Below, piece by piece: positions 1 to 7,842 of a stretch of DNA of 64,000 nucleotides. The notes beneath the pieces were generated by a model. The model had not been told where the DNA came from, made no database searches, and saw only the letters and a list, made by a program, of their open reading frames with translations. This stretch comes from Marivirga aurantiaca (GTDB lineage: Bacteria; Bacteroidota; Bacteroidia; Cytophagales; Cyclobacteriaceae), in assembly GCF_016679925.1 (NCBI RefSeq), contig NZ_JAEQBW010000011.1:1-64000 (forward strand). The letters are read 5' to 3'. A program made the translations under genes and the position numbers. The stretch's first letter is position 1. The number at the start of each line of letters is the position of its first letter.

Positions 1-127
1 CTCCATTTTGTAATTTGTTCACTTTCGTGGCATCTATATCAACACAAATCACATGGTTCCCTGTTTCTGCAAAACAAGTCCCTGTTACTAAGCCTACATA
101 TCCTGTTCCTACTACTGCTATTTTCAT
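1..127 (-). CDS. ugd: UDP-glucose 6-dehydrogenase, N-terminal part only (gene runs off the window)
   Basis: The first 42 codons on the minus strand begin [20 protein letters not shown], followed by an acidic end of the second strand (CVDID). This is the NAD-binding Rossmann start (GxGxVG) typical of UDP-glucose/UDP-mannuronate dehydrogenases, which oxidise UDP-glucose to UDP-glucuronate for exopolysaccharide and cell-surface sugars. The rest of the gene lies outside the window, so the exact substrate (UDP-glucose versus UDP-ManNAc or a related sugar) cannot be settled. [10 protein letters not shown] favours the UDP-glucose type. Confidence 0.85.
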   Translation of the reverse strand, partial: MKIAVVGTGYVGLVTGTCFAETGNHVICVDIDATKVNKLQNG

Positions 128-191
128 GAGTATATAATTTGTTTTTTAATGGTCACATGGAATTCGCACAGTTGATATTCATCCTCGCCTG

Positions 192-208
192 TCCCGAAAT
201 TATCGGGA
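192..208. repeat. Short palindrome, possible dispersed repeat
   Basis: TCCCGA and TCGGGA arms flank a 5-base spacer. The ten bases GCCTGTCCCG at 187-196 recur, inverted, at 26213-26222, also in an intergenic region. That suggests, weakly, a small dispersed intergenic element. Two copies of a 10-mer in 64 kb is thin evidence. Confidence 0.3.
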
Positions 209-267
209 GTTGGTGTTTCTCAATCATGCTCATTTCATGTTTTGGTTATTTCTTAAGATTTACTAAC

Positions 268-294
268 CCTAAAAAAAGAGCCGGACAGCTCTTT
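268..294 (-). terminator. Rho-independent terminator
   Basis: AAAGAGC (275-281) pairs with GCTCTTT (288-294) around a 6-base loop. Read on the minus strand the hairpin is followed by seven T residues. It would end transcription of the TonB receptor gene before ugd, although its distance from the stop codon (about 270 bases) is long. Confidence 0.6.
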
Positions 295-566
295 GAAGGG
301 ATGAGTTTATAATAGTTTTTTCACAAAAATAGGGCATCCTGATGAAATAGCTATTATTTGAAGGGAAAATATACATTTTATAAATAATAAACGAATAACT
401 TGAATCTTTCTCAACTAGCAGGGCCTGGATTCCGTTTAACACGCTTTTTTCATTAAGGAGGAGGAAATGCTATTAAATTAAGTTTTTACTCAAACCTCAA
501 CCTTTCTTCGTTCTCCGAAGAGAGATAGAAAATTATTATAACCTCATAGCATTCAGGAGGCTTTCA

Positions 567-2969
567 CTAAAAATCTATAACTATCCCTAACGTTGGTAGC
601 AAAGAACTGTTATTCACTTCCTCAATAATTGTGAGTTGACGTGGCTGTACAATTTCACCATCATCATTTCGCACCAATCCGTAATTAGGCTCAGAAGGCA
701 ATTGTTGAACGAAAGCATTCTGAAATTCCAGAAACACGTTTAAGGTAAGCTTTTTGAAATTCCATTTTTTATCGATCCTGATATCAGTCTGGTTAAAAGG
801 CTCTAATAATAAATCTCCTTGTCGGGAATAATCCCTGATGATATTAGGGTAACTATTTAAAGTGGCTTCTTCATCCACAGGAGCTAAAGGTGTCTGACCT
901 AAGTAACGTACCCTTGCACTTACTTCCCAGTTATTTCCAAACTTATACCCACCTGTGAAAGTAATCAGATTGCGGTTATCCCAGGTAGATGGCAAATACT
1001 CTTCCGGATTGAATCCTGTAAATTCACTTTTATATAAAGTGTAGGCCAGAATTGCATAAAAGTTTTTAGTGAATTTACGTTGGTAGAGAAATTCCATACC
1101 ATAAGCTCTTCCTAAACCTAGACTTTTTACTTTTTCATTGCCCAATACTGAAAATCCTCCCCCCAAATTGGCCAATGAAACACTATCTACTACCGAGACA
1201 GGGTAATCTTCATATTGCTTATAAAAACCTTCTATGCTAAAGCGTGAAGAAGGTGTGACTAAATATTCTATCCCAGCCACTAAATGGTCACTTTGGATGT
1301 ATTTGGTGTCTTTATTGAGGAAATTTCCATTGTTATCAGAAAATCCAAGAACAGTATAAGGAGGGATTTTAAAATACCTTCCAATGGAAGCACTTGCCAC
1401 CCATTTCCGCTCTTTATCTAATTCATAAGACAGTGACAAGCGGGGGCTAAACGTTTTATGGATTTCATTCCCGCTTTCCATAAAAGTATTTCCATCCATT
1501 CTAAAGCCTGCCGAAAAACCCAATCTGTCATTCAAAAATTTTCGAGATGCCTGGGAATGAATCCCATAACGGGTGAAATTGAGTTCGTTTACGTAGGAGA
1601 ATCCTCTGTCAGCATCAACCAATTCACTCTCATTAGAATAGATAGATTGCTGAACAATAAATCCGGAATTAATAGTCCAGTCGGCCAAAAACTTTGAGAG
1701 ATTATATCTAAACTTCACTTCCTGCTCCTGAGAGTTGTTGGTAAATACCAGTCCTTCTTGATTTACATTATCGTCAAACTGCTCAAAGCGGTTATTTAAA
1801 ATATTCGTACTTAAAGCCGTGGTCATAAATCCGGAATTATCTTTAAAACGATTTTTCCAACTAATCCCTGCAGTAGTCGTCCATTGATTGATAATAGGAA
1901 TCTGATCTAAAGTAGCTTGCTGGTCAGGACTATATTCGTCAGGCACATTAATGGAAATATTGTCAAGAGAACCGACACCAGTAAAATTCAACTCATTGTA
2001 TTTGTCTATTTTATGAGTGAATTTATATTGATAGTCCCAGTAGTCCGGAAGAAAAGGAAGATCAATTGCCTGAAAAAGTAATTGTAAATAAGAGCGTCTT
2101 ACGGAAGCAATAAAAGAAGTATTGCTCTGCTCTTCATTTTTACTTTTAAACAAAGGGCCTTCTGTAGTAATGGCAGCTTCACTGCTACTTACCCTAAAAT
2201 TAGTCCGGTACTCCCGGGAATTTCCATCTCTCTGATCAAACTGTAACACCCCAGACAATACATTGTCATATTGTGCACCAAAAGCGCTGGAAGACAAAGT
2301 TACCCCTTCAAAAAAGGAAACATTTAACAAGCCCACAGGCCCTCCTGCACTTCCCTGGGTACTGAAATGATTAATATTAGGAATTTCAATACCATCCAGG
2401 TAATAGACATTTTCATTGGGAGCACCACCTCTGATGATGACATCATTTCTGAAACCTCCAACTGATCCGCTCACCCCAGGCAGTGACTGGACCACTTTGG
2501 CTATATCATTATTACCTCCCGGATAGGTAGCAATTTCCTCAGGTGATAACCGCTGAATAGAAAGCGGAGTTTCTTCATTCTTCCTGAAGGGGTTAGCCCT
2601 TACAGTAACTCCCTCCAGCTGCTCCACACTTTCACTTAGTGTAAAATTGACATTTGGCACTCCTCCGCTTTTCACAACTATGTTAAATTTAGTTTGGCTT
2701 TCATAGCCCACATAGGAGGCTTTTACATTATAAGTTGTTGGTGTAACTTCAGTAATTGTATAAAATCCTTCAATATCTGTAACTGCTCCTAAGTCCGAAC
2801 CGACCAATTGTACTGTAGCACCAATTAATGGCTCATCGGTTTTAGAATCCCTGACATAACCTGATAATTTAGCCTCGGTTTGAGCCATTAAACCTTCTGT
2901 ATTAACTAACAAAGCATACAAAAGGAAAAAAAGAAAAATTGGTGGCAATTTAATAGTTCGTAAGGTCAT
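567..2969 (-). CDS. TonB-dependent receptor with N-terminal carboxypeptidase-like domain
   Basis: The 800-residue outer-membrane protein has a signal peptide (about residues 1-30, ending LMAQ). Next comes a carboxypeptidase-D-regulatory-like beta-sandwich of about 85 residues (GYVRDSKTDEPLIGATVQL), then a plug domain (VVQSLPGVSGSVGGFRNDVIIRG region) and a large beta-barrel ending in the aromatic-rich tail LGIVIDF. It should import a substrate across the outer membrane using TonB energy. No SusD-like partner lies next to it, so a SusCD glycan system is unlikely, and the substrate cannot be read from sequence. It stands alone between the crt operon and ugd. Confidence 0.9.
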   Translation of the reverse strand: MTLRTIKLPPIFLFFLLYALLVNTEGLMAQTEAKLSGYVRDSKTDEPLIGATVQLVGSDLGAVTDIEGFYTITEVTPTTYNVKASYVGYESQTKFNIVVKSGGVPNVNFTLSESVEQLEGVTVRANPFRKNEETPLSIQRLSPEEIATYPGGNNDIAKVVQSLPGVSGSVGGFRNDVIIRGGAPNENVYYLDGIEIPNINHFSTQGSAGGPVGLLNVSFFEGVTLSSSAFGAQYDNVLSGVLQFDQRDGNSREYRTNFRVSSSEAAITTEGPLFKSKNEEQSNTSFIASVRRSYLQLLFQAIDLPFLPDYWDYQYKFTHKIDKYNELNFTGVGSLDNISINVPDEYSPDQQATLDQIPIINQWTTTAGISWKNRFKDNSGFMTTALSTNILNNRFEQFDDNVNQEGLVFTNNSQEQEVKFRYNLSKFLADWTINSGFIVQQSIYSNESELVDADRGFSYVNELNFTRYGIHSQASRKFLNDRLGFSAGFRMDGNTFMESGNEIHKTFSPRLSLSYELDKERKWVASASIGRYFKIPPYTVLGFSDNNGNFLNKDTKYIQSDHLVAGIEYLVTPSSRFSIEGFYKQYEDYPVSVVDSVSLANLGGGFSVLGNEKVKSLGLGRAYGMEFLYQRKFTKNFYAILAYTLYKSEFTGFNPEEYLPSTWDNRNLITFTGGYKFGNNWEVSARVRYLGQTPLAPVDEEATLNSYPNIIRDYSRQGDLLLEPFNQTDIRIDKKWNFKKLTLNVFLEFQNAFVQQLPSEPNYGLVRNDDGEIVQPRQLTIIEEVNNSSLLPTLGIVIDF

Positions 2970-3103
2970 TGTGTAGCTTTAAACACTTAATATATAATTT
3001 AATAGATTAATCACTACACCTAACATTACTATCACAATCTTGTTTGAAGATCATGGTAGTAATTATTAATAATATGTTGCAGGCTATGTTTCATTTTATG
3101 AGA

Positions 3104-3610
3104 TCATCGTTCAGCATCTGAATTTTCTTTTCTATGCTCCTGTATGGTATCATATTTTTCCGGGGCATAAAGAAAACCAAAAGCTTCGGCTCCTTCTTTA
3201 GTGTGCACTTCATGATGAATATAATGTGCTTTCATCATCCTTTTAAGGTAAGGATGCCTGGCTTTAAATTTTATATTTATTCTCCGATGCACCAGTACGT
3301 CATGAAATAACACATAGAACAAACCATAACAGGCCACTCCTATTCCTACAAACAGTAACCAGCGAACTTCAGGAAATTCAATACCTGCCATAATTAAAAT
3401 AGCAGAGGGCACACTAAACACCACTGCAAAAAGATCATTTCGCTCTAGCACATGATTATGTACCTTATGATGTGATTTGTGCCAGGACCATAAAAATCCG
3501 TGCATAATATATTTATGGGTAAACCAGGCTACTCCTTCCATAAAAAGAAAAGTGCCTACAATTAAAAAACCGTAGAATATAATCAATAATATATCAGACA
3601 TATCAAACAA
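3104..3610 (-). CDS. crtZ: Beta-carotene 3-hydroxylase (CrtZ type)
   Basis: A 168-residue membrane protein of the fatty-acid hydroxylase/sterol desaturase superfamily. It carries the di-iron histidine clusters of CrtZ: HKYIMH (H32, H37), HKSHH (H44, H47, H48), HDVLVH (H103, H108) and HYIHH (H129, H132, H133), between hydrophobic segments. The family adds 3-hydroxyl groups to beta-ionone rings, turning beta-carotene into zeaxanthin. It is the last gene of the carotenoid operon, 18 bases after ispH. No lycopene cyclase is in the window, so that step must be encoded elsewhere. A start at residue 4 is also possible. Confidence 0.92.
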   Translation of the reverse strand: MFDMSDILLIIFYGFLIVGTFLFMEGVAWFTHKYIMHGFLWSWHKSHHKVHNHVLERNDLFAVVFSVPSAILIMAGIEFPEVRWLLFVGIGVACYGLFYVLFHDVLVHRRINIKFKARHPYLKRMMKAHYIHHEVHTKEGAEAFGFLYAPEKYDTIQEHRKENSDAER

Positions 3611-3628
3611 ATATACTACAGAATAACA

Positions 3629-4474
3629 TCAATAATTTAAAAGTTCATCTCTTACTTGTTCCATCAACCACATGGGAGTTGATGTGGCCCCACAGATTCC
3701 CACAGAGTCATTTTCCTGAAACCAATCTTTATTGAGTTCAGAGGTATTTGAAATAAAGTATGTGTTGGGGTTCTGATCTTTGCAAACATTGTAAAGTACT
3801 TTGCCATTTGAAGATTTTGTACCCGAAACGAAAACAACTTTATTGAAAACACCTGCAAAAACCCGTAACTCTTTGTCCCTGTTGGAAACCTGCCTGCAAA
3901 TAGTATCATTGGAATTAACTGTAATTCCTGATTTTGTAAGTATCTCTTTAATTTCGTAAAATTTATCTGTGCTTTTAGTGGTCTGGCTATAGAGTGTTAA
4001 ACTCCTTGGCAGAGAATCAATATCTAATTCCTTTATATCCTGAAAAACAACAGCTTCCTGATTGGTTTGTCCGAGAAGCCCCTCCACTTCCGCATGGCCA
4101 TGCTTGCCATAAATGTAAATCTGTTCCTTTTTGTCGAAGGAATTTTTGATTCTATTCTGCAATTTTAGCACCACAGGACAAGAGGCATCAATTAAAGTAA
4201 GATTGTTTTCAATAGCCAATTTATAAGTTGAAGGCGGTTCCCCATGGGCTCTAATCAATACCTTTTCATTCTTAATATGTAACAGGTCTTCTCTATCAAT
4301 AATTTTGAGTCCTTTTTTCTCCAGCCTTTTTACTTCTTCATCATTATGCACAATATCACCCAGGCAAAACAAGTGTCCTTGCTCTTCAAGCATGTCTTCT
4401 GCCATCTCTATAGCATACACTACTCCGAAACAGAAACCAGAATTATTGTCTATTTTAACACTTAAATTTAACAT
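3629..4474 (-). CDS. ispH: 4-hydroxy-3-methylbut-2-enyl diphosphate reductase
   Basis: This 281-residue enzyme performs the last step of the MEP pathway, reducing HMBPP to IPP and DMAPP with a [4Fe-4S] cluster. The three cluster cysteines are C15 (GFCFGV), C99 (DASCPVV) and C193 (TICRQVSNR). The substrate-binding histidines H43, H77 (RAHGEP) and H127, and the proton-relay E129 (HAEVEG), are all present. It sits inside the carotenoid operon, 12 bases after crtB, so isoprenoid precursor supply is co-expressed with pigment synthesis. Length and motifs are those of a complete enzyme. Confidence 0.95.
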   Translation of the reverse strand: MLNLSVKIDNNSGFCFGVVYAIEMAEDMLEEQGHLFCLGDIVHNDEEVKRLEKKGLKIIDREDLLHIKNEKVLIRAHGEPPSTYKLAIENNLTLIDASCPVVLKLQNRIKNSFDKKEQIYIYGKHGHAEVEGLLGQTNQEAVVFQDIKELDIDSLPRSLTLYSQTTKSTDKFYEIKEILTKSGITVNSNDTICRQVSNRDKELRVFAGVFNKVVFVSGTKSSNGKVLYNVCKDQNPNTYFISNTSELNKDWFQENDSVGICGATSTPMWLMEQVRDELLNY

Positions 4475-4486
4475 GGCTGAATTAAA

Positions 4487-5329
4487 TTATAAAGCATTGA
4501 ACTGATGTTTTAAATAACTACTGAACAGTAAAAATAGTTTTTGAGAATCCTTTATCCGGACCCTTTCATTCATTATTTTTTGGGGAGGATAGTTTTTTAT
4601 TTTTTTGAAAAGGTTTAAATAATAACTGTAGGCAAGGTAAACCCCTAACCTGGCTCCTGCCGGCAAACGTACAATTCCTTGATATGCGGCATCAAAATCC
4701 GCTTGTATATCAGACTCAATTTGATCTTTATGGTTTTTGGAGAAACTTTTGAAATCGATCCCGGGGAAATAAACCCTGCCCCTGTCATGATAATCCGATT
4801 TAATATCTCTCAGAAAATTAATTTTTTGAAAAGCAGCTCCCAAATTTTTAGCTGCAGGAAGTAAATCATTGTACTTTTCATCATTCCCCTCACAAAATAC
4901 CTTAAGACACATGAGTCCTACCACTTCTGCAGAACCATAGATATATGTTTCATAAGTTGGTTGATCATAATCAATATCATGTAAATCCATCTCCATACTA
5001 TGCAAAAATGCTTCTATCAAATCCAGCGGAATGTTATATTCATTCACTACCATTTGAAAGCAATGTAAAACAGGATTGAGGCTTATTTTTTGCTCAATTG
5101 CTTCATAGGTGTGCTTTTTGAATAATTTTAAAAGGTTTGCTTTATCCTTATCATGAAAAGTATCCACAATTTCGTCAGCATATCTAACAAATCCATAAAT
5201 GCCATATACCGGATATTGAAACCTTTTATGCAAAGTTTTTATACCAAGCGTGAAAGAAGTACTATAACGCTGAGTAATCAGCTTGCTACATTCAAAAGTT
5301 GTTTGGTCAAATAATTCTTTAGCATCCAT
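4487..5329 (-). CDS. crtB: Phytoene synthase
   Basis: A 280-residue all-helical squalene/phytoene synthase that condenses two geranylgeranyl diphosphates head-to-head to phytoene. Both Mg-binding aspartate motifs are visible: DEIVD at 52-56 (RYADEIVDTF) and NFLRDIKSD at 171-179, followed by DRGRVYFP. It lies 8 bases downstream of crtI and 12 bases upstream of ispH, in one operon. The C-terminal region with several lysines (IKNYPPQKIMNERVRI) is normal for the Bacteroidota enzymes. Confidence 0.95.
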   Translation of the reverse strand: MDAKELFDQTTFECSKLITQRYSTSFTLGIKTLHKRFQYPVYGIYGFVRYADEIVDTFHDKDKANLLKLFKKHTYEAIEQKISLNPVLHCFQMVVNEYNIPLDLIEAFLHSMEMDLHDIDYDQPTYETYIYGSAEVVGLMCLKVFCEGNDEKYNDLLPAAKNLGAAFQKINFLRDIKSDYHDRGRVYFPGIDFKSFSKNHKDQIESDIQADFDAAYQGIVRLPAGARLGVYLAYSYYLNLFKKIKNYPPQKIMNERVRIKDSQKLFLLFSSYLKHQFNAL

Positions 5330-5337
5330 GAGACTTT

Positions 5338-6816
5338 TTACATTTTAAAATCTTTCACTACCTCTTTGCCCACTACTTGTCCTGAAATCAAAGATGGGGG
5401 AACTCCCGGACCGGGTACAGTTAACTGCCCGGCATAATAAAAGTTTTTCAACTTCTTGTTTTTCAATGAGGGCTTCAGGATAGCCGTTTGCTTAAGTGTA
5501 TTGGCAAGCCCATATGCATTCCCCTTATAAGAATGATAATCGCTTTTAAAGTCATTGTGCGCAAAACTTCTCTTATAAACAACATGCTCTTTAATTTCCT
5601 CGCCCAACAACATTTCCATTCTATCTATTATCAAATGATAATATTTCTCCCTTATTTCTTCCGTATCCTCTAAATCAGGAGCAACCGGCATAAGTATAAA
5701 AAGGTTCTCCATACCCTCAGGCGCTACTGTATCATCTGTTTTGGAAGTAGCACTCACATAAAAAAGTGGTGCTTCCGGCCATTTTGGATCAGAATAAATT
5801 TCCCTTGCATGCGGGCCAAAGTCATGGTCAAAAAATAAATTATGATGAACAAGCCCCTCTATTTTTTTATCAATTCCGAGGTAAAAAATAAGAGAGGAAG
5901 GTGCTAAAGAGCGTGTATCCCAGTATTTTTCAGTATAATTCCCATAAGCTTTGGGCAGTATCTTTTGGTCGGTATGTTCATAATCTGCAGAAGAAACCAC
6001 CGCATCTGCGTGATAAGAAGCATTTTGAGTTATAACTTTTTTAACAAATTTACCTTCACACTCTACAGACATTACTTCCTGTTCAGCAATAAATTTCACT
6101 CCTTTTTCTTTTGCCAGATTTACCATAGCCTCCACAATTTTATACATTCCTCCTTTAGGATACCATGTACCAAGGCTAATATCAGCATAATTCATTAAAC
6201 TATAGAGGGCAGGAGTATTTTCAGGTAAAGCACCTAAAAATAGTATAGGGAATTCCATGAGACGTATGATCCTCTCATTTTTAAAATACTTCCTGACATG
6301 GCTGTGAATTGATGAAAATATATCCAAACGAACCATATCAAAAAGCAGCTTTGGGTTCATAAATTCCATCAATGAGCGACCAGGCTTGTATACCAGATCG
6401 TTGATGCCTTTTTCATATTTGTAGGCAGCTTGCTCCAAAAACTTCTCCAAAGCTTTGGCACTTCCGGGCTCCATGTTTTCCAACATCTCCTTGAATCGTT
6501 CCATATTGGCAGGTACTTTCAGGATGTCATCCTTACCAAAAACAACATGATAAGAGGGGTCTAATCTCTCCAATTCATAAAAATCCGATGTTTTCTTTCC
6601 AAATGTTTCAAAATACCTATCGAAAACATCGGGCATCCAATACCAGCTGGGTCCCATATCAAAGGTAAAACCCTCTGCCTGGAACTGACGAGCCCTTCCT
6701 CCTAATTCCTTATTTTTTTCCAATACGATAACTTCGTATCCCTTGTCGGCCAAAAAAGTAGCTGTGGATAAACCAGCAAAGCCTGAACCAATCACTACAA
6801 CTTTCTTCCCGGACAT
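5338..6816 (-). CDS. crtI: Phytoene desaturase (CrtI-type)
   Basis: A 492-residue FAD-dependent carotene desaturase. It has an N-terminal dinucleotide-binding motif (VVIGSGFAGLSTATFLA, then ExxxxxGGRA) and the C-terminal family signature FYYAGQLTVPGPGVPPS. CrtI enzymes introduce the four double bonds that turn phytoene into lycopene. The gene starts 6 bases after the sigma-factor stop and ends 8 bases before crtB, so the three are co-transcribed. Related desaturases and ketolases exist, but the pairing with crtB supports phytoene desaturase. Confidence 0.94.
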   Translation of the reverse strand: MSGKKVVVIGSGFAGLSTATFLADKGYEVIVLEKNKELGGRARQFQAEGFTFDMGPSWYWMPDVFDRYFETFGKKTSDFYELERLDPSYHVVFGKDDILKVPANMERFKEMLENMEPGSAKALEKFLEQAAYKYEKGINDLVYKPGRSLMEFMNPKLLFDMVRLDIFSSIHSHVRKYFKNERIIRLMEFPILFLGALPENTPALYSLMNYADISLGTWYPKGGMYKIVEAMVNLAKEKGVKFIAEQEVMSVECEGKFVKKVITQNASYHADAVVSSADYEHTDQKILPKAYGNYTEKYWDTRSLAPSSLIFYLGIDKKIEGLVHHNLFFDHDFGPHAREIYSDPKWPEAPLFYVSATSKTDDTVAPEGMENLFILMPVAPDLEDTEEIREKYYHLIIDRMEMLLGEEIKEHVVYKRSFAHNDFKSDYHSYKGNAYGLANTLKQTAILKPSLKNKKLKNFYYAGQLTVPGPGVPPSLISGQVVGKEVVKDFKM

Positions 6817-6822
6817 TATTTC

Positions 6823-7335
6823 TTAATTCGTTTTCGCATACACTTTAAGAGCATATTTCAACTCTTTCCTAGCAATATGGATTCTATTCTTAACAGTTCC
6901 AATAGGAATTTCCAATTTCTCAGCGATTTCATGGTATTTGAATCCCCTGAAGTGCATCATGAATGGGTTTTTATAGACTTCATCCAATTTCTCCACCTGA
7001 TTTATAATATCTGCCATGGCAAAACTTCCATATGCAGTGTTTTGGGCAATATTCTCTGTTGAATTAATAAAATGCAGATTCTCTGTTGTATCAATAAAAG
7101 TTTTTCTTCTCACCATTCTCTGATAATTAGTGATGAAAGTATTCTTCATAATAGTGAACAGCCATGCCTTTAGGTTGGTACCCTCAGAAAATTTATCCCT
7201 GTTTGAAAATGCCTTTAATACAGTTTCCTGTATTAAGTCATTCGCCTGCTCCATGTCCTTTGTTAATCTCAAAGCAAAAGGCTTCATAGATTTTGTCATG
7301 TTATTAATTGCGTAACCAAATTCTATAGCTGTCAT
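6823..7335 (-). CDS. RNA polymerase sigma factor, ECF type, first gene of the carotenoid operon
   Basis: A 170-residue sigma-70 family protein with region 2 (KDMEQANDLIQETVLKAF and LKAWLFTIMKNTFI) and region 4 (KYHEIAEKLEIPIGTVKNRI, a helix-turn-helix), and no anti-sigma gene beside it. An upstream in-frame start at 7383 exists, but it lies inside the promoter (boxes at 7360-7367 and 7388-7391). The start chosen is therefore ATG at 7335, about 18 bases after the predicted transcription start. It is the first gene of the operon with crtI, crtB, ispH and crtZ. Its likely role, inferred from position, is to direct light- or stress-linked transcription, possibly of this operon itself or of distant partners. 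Confidence 0.88.
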   Translation of the reverse strand: MTAIEFGYAINNMTKSMKPFALRLTKDMEQANDLIQETVLKAFSNRDKFSEGTNLKAWLFTIMKNTFITNYQRMVRRKTFIDTTENLHFINSTENIAQNTAYGSFAMADIINQVEKLDEVYKNPFMMHFRGFKYHEIAEKLEIPIGTVKNRIHIARKELKYALKVYAKTN

Positions 7336-7351
7336 GATTGTTCTATTTAGT

Positions 7352-7383
7352 TTGTTTAACAAATGTATATTATAATTAAACAA
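7352..7383. promoter_or_regulatory. Inverted repeat across the crt promoter, candidate operator 1
   Basis: TTGTTTAA (7352-7359) and TTAAACAA (7376-7383) form a perfect 8-base inverted repeat with a 16-base spacer. The spacer contains the -7 box of the crt operon promoter. A dimeric repressor bound here would block RNA polymerase. The same half-site recurs at 7397-7427. The CarH-like protein encoded just upstream is the natural candidate to bind, but that is an inference. Confidence 0.5.
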
Positions 7384-7391
7384 AATGCAAA
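7360..7391 (-). promoter_or_regulatory. Promoter of the sigma factor-crtIB-ispH-crtZ operon
   Basis: Read on the minus strand, TTTG (7391-7388) is followed by 20 bases and then TACATTTG (7367-7360). This matches the Bacteroidota primary-sigma promoter (-33 TTTG, -7 TAnnTTTG). Transcription would start near 7353, about 18 bases before the ATG at 7335. Confidence 0.75.
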
Positions 7392-7396
7392 CTTTC

Positions 7397-7427
7397 TGTT
7401 TAATTTATTTACCACTTATATTAAACA
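7397..7427. promoter_or_regulatory. Inverted repeat upstream of the crt promoter, candidate operator 2
   Basis: TGTTTAAT (7397-7404) and ATTAAACA (7420-7427) form a perfect 8-base inverted repeat with a 15-base spacer, just upstream of the -33 box. The half-site TGTTTAA and the spacing closely match those of the repeat that straddles the -7 box. A fifth copy of the half-site is at 7527-7535 (TTGTTTAAT) without an obvious partner. Confidence 0.45.
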
Positions 7428-7842
7428 TAATGATAATTTATAGCTCTTCAATTTGAATTATATGGCGATATAATGCCTATAAAACCCTAATTTAATGTAG
7501 TTACACGTATTATTTAAGAAATAGTTTTGTTTAATATTTCATGTAAAAAATTAATCTTACGAAGCACTATCAAAAATTCATTATTAATTACGCATTCTAA
7601 TAACATATCAGATTTCTGAAAAATAATAGTAGAGCAGACACAGTGAGGTGAGAGGAATATCTAAAATGCAACTATTGATTTTTACTCTCTTTATCAGTTT
7701 AGAGGCTTCAAAGAGAAATATAATTAGTGTATTACTGAATTTTTGATTTCAGTTAGCTCCCATGGATGGAAGAAGCGTAAGGAATAATTGATATAAGGTA
7801 TAAATTTCAGAAATTGGCCTGAGAAAATAATCCTCCAAATCT
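7428..7842. other. Long AT-rich leader region between the regulator and the crt operon
   Basis: About 415 bases without a supportable gene. Apart from one TTGTTTAAT half-site at 7527-7535 I see no terminator-like hairpin after the regulator gene and no structured RNA. The length is unusual for this window, where most gaps are under 150 bases. Confidence 0.5.

Larger units (their letters stand above)
128..566. other. Intergenic region between TonB receptor and ugd
   Basis: This stretch of about 440 bases holds no convincing gene. It contains a short perfect palindrome at 192-208 and a hairpin with a T-run on the minus strand at 268-294. The remainder is AT-rich. No match to a tRNA was seen. 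Confidence 0.6.

Noticed and set aside
567-2969. SusC/SusD polysaccharide uptake locus
   Set aside because: No SusD-like lipoprotein, sulfatase or glycoside hydrolase gene adjoins either TonB receptor in the window.
7335-7383. Longer sigma factor with 16 extra N-terminal residues
   Set aside because: The extra codons lie inside the promoter boxes, so they would be upstream of the transcription start, and the sigma domain begins at MTAIEFGYAI.
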